Part shown: in pieces, positions 46,456-54,203 of the stretch
Numbering within the stretch: the first letter of the stretch is position 1
Layout of the letters: each line of letters begins with the position of its first letter
DNA from: an uncultured Altererythrobacter sp.
GTDB lineage: Bacteria; Pseudomonadota; Alphaproteobacteria; Sphingomonadales; Sphingomonadaceae
Assembly: GCA_913055875.1 (NCBI GenBank)
Contig: CAJXJY010000002.1
Location: 186,001-250,000 of the forward strand
Direction: 5' to 3'
DNA: 64,000 nucleotides
Translations under genes and position numbers: made by a program
Notes under the pieces: model-generated
Seen by the model: the letters and a program-made list of their open reading frames with translations, nothing else
What the model was told of the DNA's origin: nothing
The model's database searches: none

Positions 46456-47862
46456 TCAGTCCCCCGTCAAAATCCGGTCGACCAGCTGCTTCACCGTCGG
46501 GGTGAAGTTGTTCGAATAGAACGGGTCCTGCTTGAAGCGGTACGCCGCGTGGCCCGCGAACATCAGGTTCTCGTCGACCGGCTCGCCGTGCGCGATGTCC
46601 TGCAGCGTCTTCTGGATGCAGAAGCTGCGCGGGTCGGCGAGGCGCCCGGTGGTGTAGTCGTCGTGATCCTTCCAGCTCGAGAACTGGCAGTGGCTGAGGC
46701 AGCCCATGCAGTCCTTCTGGTCGGTGCGGATCTGGTCGCGGCTGTCGGGCGTGACGTAGACGATCGTGTCGTCGGGCGTCTTGAGCGCCTCGGTATAGCC
46801 CTCGCCGAACCACCCCCTGGCGCGCTCGTAATCCTTCGGTGCGACCCAGAAGTTCTTCCCGCGCACGCCGACGTCGAGTTGCCTGGTGTGCTCGCCCGCC
46901 TCGACCTTGCTGTAGGGGATCTGCCGCTCGCTGCGGTGCATCAGGTCGTAGAGGAAATCGTTCTTGACCGCGCTGGAATAGAACCCGGTCGGCGAGAACT
47001 TGTGCAGCAGCACGTCGCCCTCGTCGAGCGTGCGCAACCGGTCCTTCCATTCCTGCGGGATCGGGCTTTCCTCGGTCAGCAGCGGACGCGTGCCGAACTG
47101 GAACGCGATCTTGCCGAGCTCGTCATTGTCGATCCAGTCGTCCCATTCGCGCAGGAACCACACCCCGCCCGCCATCACGATCGCAGTATCCTCGCTCACG
47201 CCCTCGGCGCGCATGGTTTCGCGCAGCGCCTTGACGCGCGGATAGGGGTCCTGCGGCTTGGTCGGATCCTCGGCGTTGGAGAGGCCGTTATGCCCGCCCG
47301 CCAGCCACGGATCCTCGTAGACCACCGCCGCCATCAGTTCGCTGACCTTGTGATAGCTGCGCTTCCACAGCGCGCGGAAGGCACGCGCCGAGCTGATGAT
47401 CGGCAGGTAGCTGACATTGAACCGCGCGGCGATCTCGGCGAGCTTGTAAGGCATCCCCGCGCCGCAGGTGACGCCGGTGACGAGGCCCTTGGTGCGTTCG
47501 AGCACCCCTTCGAGCACTTCCTGCGCGCCGCCCATTTCCCACAGCACATTGATATTGATCGCGCCTTTCCCGCTGGCGATCTCGTAAGCGCGCTTCACCT
47601 GCTCGGTCGCGCCGTCGATCGCATAGCGGATCAACTGCTCGTGGCGCTCCTTGCGGGTGAGCTGGTCGTAGACCTGCGGGATGATCTTGCCCTCGGCATC
47701 GTAGCTGTCGGCATTGACCGCGCTGACGGTGCCGATCCCGCCCGCCGCCGCCCATGCGCCGGAGCTCATGTGGTTGGTGGCGGATACGCCCTTGCCGCCC
47801 TCGATCAGCGGCCAGACCTCGCGGCCGCCATAGGAAATCGGGCTCAGCCCCTTGAAACTCAT
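46456..47862 (-). CDS. Flavin-dependent oxidoreductase of the nitronate monooxygenase type
   Basis: A 468-residue enzyme. The TIM-barrel FMN-binding pattern of the 2-nitropropane dioxygenase/NMO group is seen in GVTCGAGMPYKLAEIAARF, YLPIISSARAFRALW and IVMAGGVWFLREW. The C-terminal 100 residues are extra, with a Cys cluster CMGCLSHCQFSSW that could hold an iron-sulfur cluster or zinc. The ATG at 47862 gives MSFKGLSPISYGG; a longer frame adds 23 residues without homology. The family is often misnamed; the true substrate is not known. Confidence 0.8.
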   Translation of the reverse strand: MSFKGLSPISYGGREVWPLIEGGKGVSATNHMSSGAWAAAGGIGTVSAVNADSYDAEGKIIPQVYDQLTRKERHEQLIRYAIDGATEQVKRAYEIASGKGAININVLWEMGGAQEVLEGVLERTKGLVTGVTCGAGMPYKLAEIAARFNVSYLPIISSARAFRALWKRSYHKVSELMAAVVYEDPWLAGGHNGLSNAEDPTKPQDPYPRVKALRETMRAEGVSEDTAIVMAGGVWFLREWDDWIDNDELGKIAFQFGTRPLLTEESPIPQEWKDRLRTLDEGDVLLHKFSPTGFYSSAVKNDFLYDLMHRSERQIPYSKVEAGEHTRQLDVGVRGKNFWVAPKDYERARGWFGEGYTEALKTPDDTIVYVTPDSRDQIRTDQKDCMGCLSHCQFSSWKDHDDYTTGRLADPRSFCIQKTLQDIAHGEPVDENLMFAGHAAYRFKQDPFYSNNFTPTVKQLVDRILTGD

Positions 47863-47888
47863 CGAAAATCCAATCTCGTATCGGCGAC

Positions 47889-48638
47889 CTATCGCGCCGT
47901 ATTGCCAGCCCCGCCCGGCGACCCCCGGCATGGCTCTATGTCCTCTGGTGCGGGCCTCTTAGCCGCCCGTTTGAACTGTGCATAGTACCCCGCCAGTTCG
48001 GGGGCATCCTTGAACGCGTCGAGGGTGAAGCCGACGCGTTCGAATTCGCAACTCAGCAACAGCGGATCGATCCCGTGCTGGTCGGTCGGGCGGTCGACAT
48101 CGACGACGATGACCTGTCCGCCTTCGCGCAATGCAGGCCACAAACGCCACAGGAAGGCGTAGGGTTCCTGCACCTCGTGATACATGTGGACGAGGAAGAT
48201 GCGGTCGAAACTGTCCTCGGGCAGCCTGGGATCGTCGCCTTCGCCGAGCTTGATCGAGACGTTGTCGAACCGCTCGCGCTCGACCCGGCGACCGAGCCGC
48301 GCGATCGCATCCTCGTCGATATCCTGCGCCAGCACCCGCCCGTTCTCGCCGACGCGTTTGGCGAGGCGGACGGTGTAATAGCCGTTGCCCGCGCCGATAT
48401 CGGCCACGCTCATGCCCGGCGCGATCCCGGCGAGGTCCATCACCGTCTCCGCCTCGCCGCGATTGTCGCGGTCTGTCTCGGTGGAGAACTGGTTGGCGCC
48501 GAGATCGGAGACGGGCCGGTCGGGCTGCGGGAAGTCGAGCGCGCTGTCGGGCCGGTCGGGATCGACCGGCTCGCAGGCGGCGAGCGCGGCAGCGCCGAGC
48601 AGCGTCGTGATGGCAGCGGTGAGAAGCCTGCTGGTCAT
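47889..48638 (-). CDS. SAM-dependent methyltransferase with a lipoprotein signal
   Basis: A 249-residue protein. Residues 1-22 form a lipoprotein signal peptide with a canonical lipobox (LAAC, Cys22). From about residue 60, the Rossmann methyltransferase motifs VADIGAGNGYYTVRLA and GRVLAQDIDEDAIARL are clear. Such a methyltransferase attached outside the inner membrane has no obvious SAM supply, which is odd but recurrent in alphaproteobacteria. Order on the minus strand: 60 bases after the TPR gene and 26 bases before the flavin oxidoreductase. Confidence 0.8.
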   Translation of the reverse strand: MTSRLLTAAITTLLGAAALAACEPVDPDRPDSALDFPQPDRPVSDLGANQFSTETDRDNRGEAETVMDLAGIAPGMSVADIGAGNGYYTVRLAKRVGENGRVLAQDIDEDAIARLGRRVERERFDNVSIKLGEGDDPRLPEDSFDRIFLVHMYHEVQEPYAFLWRLWPALREGGQVIVVDVDRPTDQHGIDPLLLSCEFERVGFTLDAFKDAPELAGYYAQFKRAAKRPAPEDIEPCRGSPGGAGNTAR

Positions 48639-48698
48639 GTGGCCAGCCCTAGCGGGTACGGTGGTTGCGGCAAAGGGGGGTTGTTGTGGGTGGCGGGA

Positions 48699-50906
48699 TC
48701 ACTTGCTCGATGAAGTTGCGTCGGCGATTTTCGCGCATACGCGGGCGAGAGATTTGGTGGCAGTTCCATGGTCGTACGGCATATGCTCGGGATCGTAGAC
48801 TTCGAGTGCCTTCAGAAAAGCGCTTTCGGCTTCGTTCCAATGGTTCAACCGTTCCGCTCCCTCACCAAGATCGCCTGTTGCTTCCTCGGCAAGCCCTAGA
48901 TTCTCCTGCGTCATCGCCCATTGGACCGGCAATTCGTCGCGTGTGCGCACCTCCAGCGCAGCGCGATAGGCCGACACCGCTTCACCCAGCAGCTCGATCC
49001 CCTCGGGACCGCCCATCCACTCGCCCTGTGCGAGCAGCGCAGCCCCGAGATTGTTCTGCGTCGTCGCCCATTGGACCGGCAATTCGGCGCGCGTGCGTAC
49101 TTCCAGCGCAGCGCGATAGGCCGACACCGCCTCGCCCAGCAACTCAATCCCTGGCTGCCCGCCCAGCCGCTCGCCCTGCGTCGATAGCGCAATACCGAGA
49201 TTGTTTTGCGTCGTCGCCCATTGGACCGGCAATTCGGCGCGCGTGTACACCTCCAGCGCAGCGCGAAAGGCCGACACCGCCTCGCCGAGCAGCTCAATCC
49301 CGGGCTGCCCGCCGAGCCGCTCGCCCTGCGTCGATAGCGCAATGCCGAGATTGTTCGTCGTCGTCGCCCAGTCGACCGGTAATTCGTCGCGCGTGCGTAC
49401 CTCCAGCGCAGCACGATAAGCCGACACCGCCTCGCCCAGCAGCTCAATCCCCGGCTGCCCGCCCAGCCGCGCGCCTTGTGTTTGCAGCGCATTGCCGAGA
49501 TTGTTCCGCGTCGTCGCCCATTGGACCGGCAATTCGGCGCGCGCGTGCACTTCCAGCGCAGCGCGATAAGCCGACACCGCGTCGGCCAGCAGTTCAATCC
49601 CCGCCTGCCCGCCCAGCCGCTCGCCCTGCGTCTTCAGCGCATTGCCGAGATTGTTCTGCGTCGTCGCCCAATCGACGGGCAATTCGTCGCGCGTCCGTAC
49701 CTCCAGCGCAGCGCGATACGCCGCCACCGACGCATCGAGGGCGCCCGAGCCATAGCGCTGGCCGAATACGGACAACTGGTCGGCAGCATCACAGTTCAGT
49801 GCCGCAGAAGCCGTTGCATCGAAGGACACGAGCACTTCCGCCGCCCGATTCCAGTTGGCAGCAGCGGTTTCCCATTGCAGCGCGAGCAGGTCGGCTTCAG
49901 CAAGGCTGGCTAGGCTTGCCGCCGCTTCGCGACAGGCTGCGACGGCGGCATCCTCGCGCAATTCTGCAGCTTCGCCGAGCAGTTGCCGCGCGCGGTCGAG
50001 GTCGCCTTGTGCGAGTGCTTCGTCCGCTGCCTGCCGCAATCCGCGAACTCTGTTGTCCTGCACGTCGAGCTTGCGCAGGCTGGCGCGCAGCTGCTCGTGA
50101 TCAACCGCAAATTGTTCAACCGCCGCGACGACTTCACTGGCGCTCGCATGGGGGCTGAAAGTGACGAAGCGGGCGACCGCGCCGCGCAGCGCCTGTTCGG
50201 ACAGGCGCGCCATTTCCGCGCCGCGCCCATCGCCGCGCTCCTTAATCCGCGCCAACTCGCTCTGCACCGCCGCGAAGCCCGCTTCGACCTTCGCCGACAG
50301 TTCGTTAACGCTCGCCAGCGTCTCGGCCAGCGCGCGGCCCAGTTCGATCGCGATATCGAGCGTCATCAGGGTGGCGTATTCGGCATCCTCCTTCGCCGCG
50401 CGCAGGGCAGCCTCCACCGCCTGCAAGGCGAAGGCCCGCTCGGGCCGGTCGGGCTCGCCGGCGGTCGGCGCGGCGAACATCTTCTCGTGGCGGGCTAGTT
50501 GTTCGACCACTTCGCGCGCCGCCAGCACCGGGTAGCGCTCCGCGCTTTCGCCCGATTTGGTCGCGGTGGCGGCGAGCTGCTCGCGGGTTAGCATCACCTG
50601 CGGCAGCAGCCGCTTCATCGCTTCGTCCGCGCGCTCGGCGGCGGCGCGCTCGACCCGCTGGTCCCAGTGGTCGAGATCGGCGATCAGCCGCTTCTGCATC
50701 CGGCCGATCAGCTTGTCGTCGTCGAGTCCCTTCTTGCGGCTGTTCTCCTTGATCCGCGCCAGCAGGCCCGACCCGCCGATAACCGCGCCCGCCGCCAGCC
50801 CCATGTCCAGCGGCGCCAGTGCGCAGGCACCGATCCCGATGCCGATCGCGGTCAGCGGTTCGAGGCAGTTCCATTTGAGCGCCACACCGAATCGTCCTTT
50901 CGGCAA
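48699..50906 (-). CDS. TPR-repeat protein with glycine-rich hydrophobic N-terminus
   Basis: A 735-residue protein. Residues 15-50 are hydrophobic and Gly-rich (AIGIGIGACALAPLDMGLAA), like a glycine-zipper membrane segment. Residues 50-270 are helical and charged. Residues ~388-685 hold six near-identical 50-residue TPR-like units of the form AYRAALEVRTRDELPVQWA, then TTQNNLGxAL. These units are typical of TPR proteins with signalling or stress roles, often beside CHAT or caspase-type proteases. No enzymatic domain is seen. It lies 228 bases from a caspase-like gene, same strand. Function unknown; a scaffold or sensor role is inferred. Confidence 0.7.
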   Translation of the reverse strand: MPKGRFGVALKWNCLEPLTAIGIGIGACALAPLDMGLAAGAVIGGSGLLARIKENSRKKGLDDDKLIGRMQKRLIADLDHWDQRVERAAAERADEAMKRLLPQVMLTREQLAATATKSGESAERYPVLAAREVVEQLARHEKMFAAPTAGEPDRPERAFALQAVEAALRAAKEDAEYATLMTLDIAIELGRALAETLASVNELSAKVEAGFAAVQSELARIKERGDGRGAEMARLSEQALRGAVARFVTFSPHASASEVVAAVEQFAVDHEQLRASLRKLDVQDNRVRGLRQAADEALAQGDLDRARQLLGEAAELREDAAVAACREAAASLASLAEADLLALQWETAAANWNRAAEVLVSFDATASAALNCDAADQLSVFGQRYGSGALDASVAAYRAALEVRTRDELPVDWATTQNNLGNALKTQGERLGGQAGIELLADAVSAYRAALEVHARAELPVQWATTRNNLGNALQTQGARLGGQPGIELLGEAVSAYRAALEVRTRDELPVDWATTTNNLGIALSTQGERLGGQPGIELLGEAVSAFRAALEVYTRAELPVQWATTQNNLGIALSTQGERLGGQPGIELLGEAVSAYRAALEVRTRAELPVQWATTQNNLGAALLAQGEWMGGPEGIELLGEAVSAYRAALEVRTRDELPVQWAMTQENLGLAEEATGDLGEGAERLNHWNEAESAFLKALEVYDPEHMPYDHGTATKSLARVCAKIADATSSSK
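48880..49740. repeat. Tandem 150-bp repeats, six copies, inside the TPR gene
   Basis: Blocks such as TTGTTCTGCGTCGTCGCCCA recur every 150 bases (near 49051, 49201, 49351, 49501 and 49651, with a more diverged copy near 48901). The unit encodes one 50-residue TPR-like repeat. Copies differ at scattered positions only, so the array was probably made by recent recombination, and copy number may vary between strains. Confidence 0.9.
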
Positions 50907-51134
50907 GCGAACTTAATGCCCGCGACGCCGCCGACCAGCCCCCGCCCGAAAAAACACTGTCCTACAAGTATCGCGCCTTGCTAGCTTCGCCCCGCCTCTT
51001 TCCACACCGCCCCGGACGACTACTCAAACCGTCCCCATGGACAGCAAGTTCAAACAAGACCGCCCCGGATGTACTTGATCAACAAACCCGCGATTTCCGC
51101 CCCATCGTCACGCTACGACTCGCCCGGTCGCCGT

Positions 51135-51968
51135 TCAGGGAATCGGCAAGGTCCGCATGCCGGCGATGAACACGTCGAACGGCAGGTCGCCCTGGCGCCA
51201 CGGGCTCTGGCGGCCGTCGGTGCGCCTGTTCACTTCGACGGCGGTCTTGCGGAACGTCTCGTCGAGCGACTGGCGGCGCTTGATCTGGCGGACGAATTCC
51301 TTGGCGAAGGGGCTTCCCTTGCCCGGCGTCGCGCCATCCTCGGCGACATTGCCCGGCTCGGTCGAAAAGAACACCACCGCCGACAGGCCGCGCAGGTTCG
51401 ACAGCTGCGCCAGCCCCTGACGCGCGAAGACGAGATCGTCCATGGTCACCGTTTCGAGCGCGCGGGTCTCGCCCTCGATCGCCACGATCTGCATCTGCGC
51501 GGAGGCCTCGGCGTCGACCAGCGGGTTGTTGCGGCACGCATCGACGATCACCACTGCCCCGCGCGCATTGCCCGTCAGCCGCCGCACGAGCGGATCGAGC
51601 GCGATCAGCGAGCGGCCGTCGGAGGCGAGGAAATAGTTCGCGCCGTCGATCTGGAACCCGTGCCCGGCGAAATAGAACAGCGCGATATCGTCGCCCGAGA
51701 GCGAGTTGGCGAAGCTTTCGAACGCTTCTTCCCAGCGCGCCATGTCGGGCTCGATCACGAGCTGGACATCCTCGACCGACGTCCGGCGCAGCGTCGCCTC
51801 GATCATCCGCGCATCGGCAACCGGATTGGCCAGCAGCAAGCGACGGTCGCGCGCTTCGGTATAGTCGGAGGCGATGATCAGCGCCCGGGTTTCCGCCAAT
51901 GCGGTGTTCGGCAGCGCGCACAGCACCCATGCGGACAACAGCAGCGCAAGGGTTCGCCAACCGGTCAC
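51135..51968 (-). CDS. Exported caspase-like protease (peptidase C14 family)
   Basis: A 277-residue protein with a Sec signal peptide (LLLSAWVLCALPNTALAE). The mature part has the caspase-family pattern: ALIIASDYTEAR near residue 30, His103 in FYFAGHGFQIDG and Cys145 in VVIVDACRNNPL, so the His-Cys dyad is intact. A C-terminal Arg-rich stretch ends the domain. The GTG at 51968 overlaps the stop of the barrel gene (GTGA). Caspase-like proteins in bacteria are usually cytoplasmic or fused; a periplasmic one next to a barrel gene is unusual. Target unknown. Confidence 0.85.
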   Translation of the reverse strand: MTGWRTLALLLSAWVLCALPNTALAETRALIIASDYTEARDRRLLLANPVADARMIEATLRRTSVEDVQLVIEPDMARWEEAFESFANSLSGDDIALFYFAGHGFQIDGANYFLASDGRSLIALDPLVRRLTGNARGAVVIVDACRNNPLVDAEASAQMQIVAIEGETRALETVTMDDLVFARQGLAQLSNLRGLSAVVFFSTEPGNVAEDGATPGKGSPFAKEFVRQIKRRQSLDETFRKTAVEVNRRTDGRQSPWRQGDLPFDVFIAGMRTLPIP

Positions 51969-52999
51969 AGGCGGAAAGAGACCCCGAGATTGACCCCGTG
52001 ATTGACGCGTGCGTCGCTGAAGCTCTGCTCGCCCGCGAGCGGGAAGAACAGGATCGCGCGATAGCGGATGTCGAGCGCGATATTTTCCGCCAGCGTGAAT
52101 TGGGCGCCGACCGCGATATCGGGCCCGAAGCTGGTTTCGCCAGTGACGCTCTCGGTTTCGCTGAACGCGAAATCGCCGCTCGCGGGCTGGAAGAAGTCCG
52201 TCGTGGTGTCGTAGTCGGGCTGGTGGCTGGCGTGCAGCATGCCGTTGAAGAACGCCACCGAGCCCTCGTTGAACGGTACGAAGGCGGTGACGCCGGCCCG
52301 AACGCTGTAGGTTTCGAGCACGGCTCGCTGAAAGGCGAAGGCCTCCTCCGGCGGAGGCTGGTTGGGCGGCTCGGGTAGCGGATCGCCCGCGACTATCGCC
52401 GCGGCATCGTCGAGGATGCCCTGGATGTTGTTGGTCAGGGCGGCGCGCAGGAACACGTCGCCGCTGGTCTCGAGCCGTTCGTAGCGCGCGCCTGCGAAGA
52501 AGGCGAAATTCTCGCTCGTCCGGCGCTGCCAGGTCACTTCGAGATCGTAGCGGTCGGTGTCGACCTCGCCGATCGCGTTGAAGGTCCCGAGATCGGTCAC
52601 CACGATGTCGCCGACCGACAATTCGCGTGAGATGCTGCGGATTTCGGACAGACTGCCGCTGCCCTCGCCATACATGGCGGTGATCGTCACCCGGTCGCGG
52701 TCGTCGCCGAAATTGACCATCGCGCCGACCATCGGGAAGCCGATCTGGTCGGCGCGCACGCCGGTGCCCTCGTCGCGCTCGACCAACAGCGCATCGTCGC
52801 CGAAAGCGTCCTGCAGCAGCCGGGTCGCGGTCTCGTCGATCTGCGGCCCGTCGAGCTGCCCGTCGTCGAGCGAGGACGTGCGCAGGTTGGAATTGTCGAA
52901 ATAATAGGAAAAGCGCGGTCCGATCGTGACATCGGCCGCGGCCGGAGTGGCGGTGGCGATCGCGGCAAGGCCGCAACCGCAGGCGAGCAGGCGCTTCAT
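51965..52999 (-). CDS. Outer-membrane beta-barrel protein
   Basis: A 344-residue protein with a Sec signal peptide (LACGCGLAAIATATPAAAD). Alternating hydrophobic and polar strands with aromatic girdles follow (FSYYFDNSN, RYDLEVTWQRR, NFAFFAGARYERL), and it ends in a classic barrel C-terminus LGVSFRL with a hydrophobic last strand. No ligand motif is seen. The ATG overlaps the prfB stop (ATGA), and the stop overlaps the caspase-like gene start, so prfB, barrel and protease are translationally linked. Confidence 0.8.
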   Translation of the reverse strand: MKRLLACGCGLAAIATATPAAADVTIGPRFSYYFDNSNLRTSSLDDGQLDGPQIDETATRLLQDAFGDDALLVERDEGTGVRADQIGFPMVGAMVNFGDDRDRVTITAMYGEGSGSLSEIRSISRELSVGDIVVTDLGTFNAIGEVDTDRYDLEVTWQRRTSENFAFFAGARYERLETSGDVFLRAALTNNIQGILDDAAAIVAGDPLPEPPNQPPPEEAFAFQRAVLETYSVRAGVTAFVPFNEGSVAFFNGMLHASHQPDYDTTTDFFQPASGDFAFSETESVTGETSFGPDIAVGAQFTLAENIALDIRYRAILFFPLAGEQSFSDARVNHGVNLGVSFRL

Positions 53000-54123
53000 T
53001 CGACATCCTCCACTTCGACCTTTTCGCCGGTCACCCGCTGCGCCAGCGAGGCGGCTATGAACTCGTCGAGCGCGCCATCGAGCACCGCATCGGGCGAAGA
53101 CGAGGTCACCCCGGTGCGCAGGTCCTTCACCATCTGGTACGGCTGCAACACGTAGGAGCGGATCTGGTGACCCCATCCGATCTCGCTCTTCTCCTGGTAT
53201 TCGCCGCTCGCCGCCGCTTCGCGTTCGGCCATTTCGCGTTCGAACAGGCGCGCCTTGAGCATGTTCATCGCGGTCGCGCGGTTCTTGTGCTGGCTGCGGT
53301 CGTTCTGGCTGGCGACGACGATGCCGGTCGGCTGGTGCGTGATGCGTACCGCGGAATCGGTGGTGTTGACGTGCTGCCCGCCTGCGCCGCTCGCGCGGTA
53401 GGTGTCGATCTTGAGGTCGCTTTCGTTGATTTCGATCTCGATATCGTCGTCGATCACCGGATAGACCCACACCGAGCTGAACGAGGTGTGGCGCCGCGCC
53501 GAGCTGTCATAGGGGCTGATCCGCACGAGGCGGTGCACCCCGCTCTCGGTCTTGGCGTAGCCATAGGCGTTCTCGCCCTTCAAAAGCAGCGTCGCGCTCT
53601 TGATCCCGGCCTGCTCGCCGGCCTGGTATTCGACCGTCTCGACCTTGAGCCCGCGTCTTTCGGCCCAGCGGGCATACATGCGCAGCAGCATCTCGGCCCA
53701 GTCCTGGCTCTCGGTCCCGCCCGCCCCGGCGTGGATTTCGAGATAGGTGTCGTTGCCGTCGGCCTCGCCCGAGAGCAGCGCCTGGACCTTGTCGCGATCG
53801 GCACGGTCGGCCAGCTTTGCGAGCGCGGCGAGACCTTCCGCTATCGTCGCTTCGTCGCCCTCGGCCTCGCCCAGTTCGACGAATTCGGTCGCGTCGTTCT
53901 TTTCGGATTCGATCTCGCGCACGGTGCCGATCGCGCTTTCGAGCCGCTTCTGCTCCTGCGTGATCGCCTGCGCCTGCTTGGGATCGTCCCACAGCGTCGG
54001 GTCCTGCACCCGCGCATCGAGCTCGTCGAGCCGGCGCAGCGCGCGTTCCCAGTCGAGCGACTGGCGCACCAGCGCGAGCGCGGCGTCGATGCGGTCGATA
54101 TGGGCCTGCCCCTCGGCACGCAT
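52996..54123 (-). CDS. prfB: Peptide chain release factor 2
   Basis: A 375-residue release factor that recognises UAA and UGA and triggers peptide release. The GGQ motif is in RASGAGGQHVNTTDSAVRIT near residue 243, where Gly-Gly-Gln contacts the peptidyl-transferase centre. The anticodon-like motif reads SPYD (SPF in E. coli), a variant common in alphaproteobacteria. No internal in-frame TGA near codon 26 is seen, so the autoregulatory frameshift of E. coli prfB is absent. It sits between mrcA and the barrel gene in one operon. Confidence 0.96.
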   Translation of the reverse strand: MRAEGQAHIDRIDAALALVRQSLDWERALRRLDELDARVQDPTLWDDPKQAQAITQEQKRLESAIGTVREIESEKNDATEFVELGEAEGDEATIAEGLAALAKLADRADRDKVQALLSGEADGNDTYLEIHAGAGGTESQDWAEMLLRMYARWAERRGLKVETVEYQAGEQAGIKSATLLLKGENAYGYAKTESGVHRLVRISPYDSSARRHTSFSSVWVYPVIDDDIEIEINESDLKIDTYRASGAGGQHVNTTDSAVRITHQPTGIVVASQNDRSQHKNRATAMNMLKARLFEREMAEREAAASGEYQEKSEIGWGHQIRSYVLQPYQMVKDLRTGVTSSSPDAVLDGALDEFIAASLAQRVTGEKVEVEDVE

Positions 54124-54203
54124 GGTATTATCCTTCGATAGACGTGGGCGGTCCGCTTAGCGGACGGGCATGGATTGTAAAGTTTCGCCGCTGGAGCGTG
54201 CAG

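Noticed and set aside
48880-49740. CRISPR array
   Set aside because: The repeats are 150-bp, in frame, and code for TPR units; there are no spacers.
52996-54123. Programmed frameshift in prfB
   Set aside because: The reading frame is continuous from the ATG with no in-frame TGA near codon 26 and no frameshift site.
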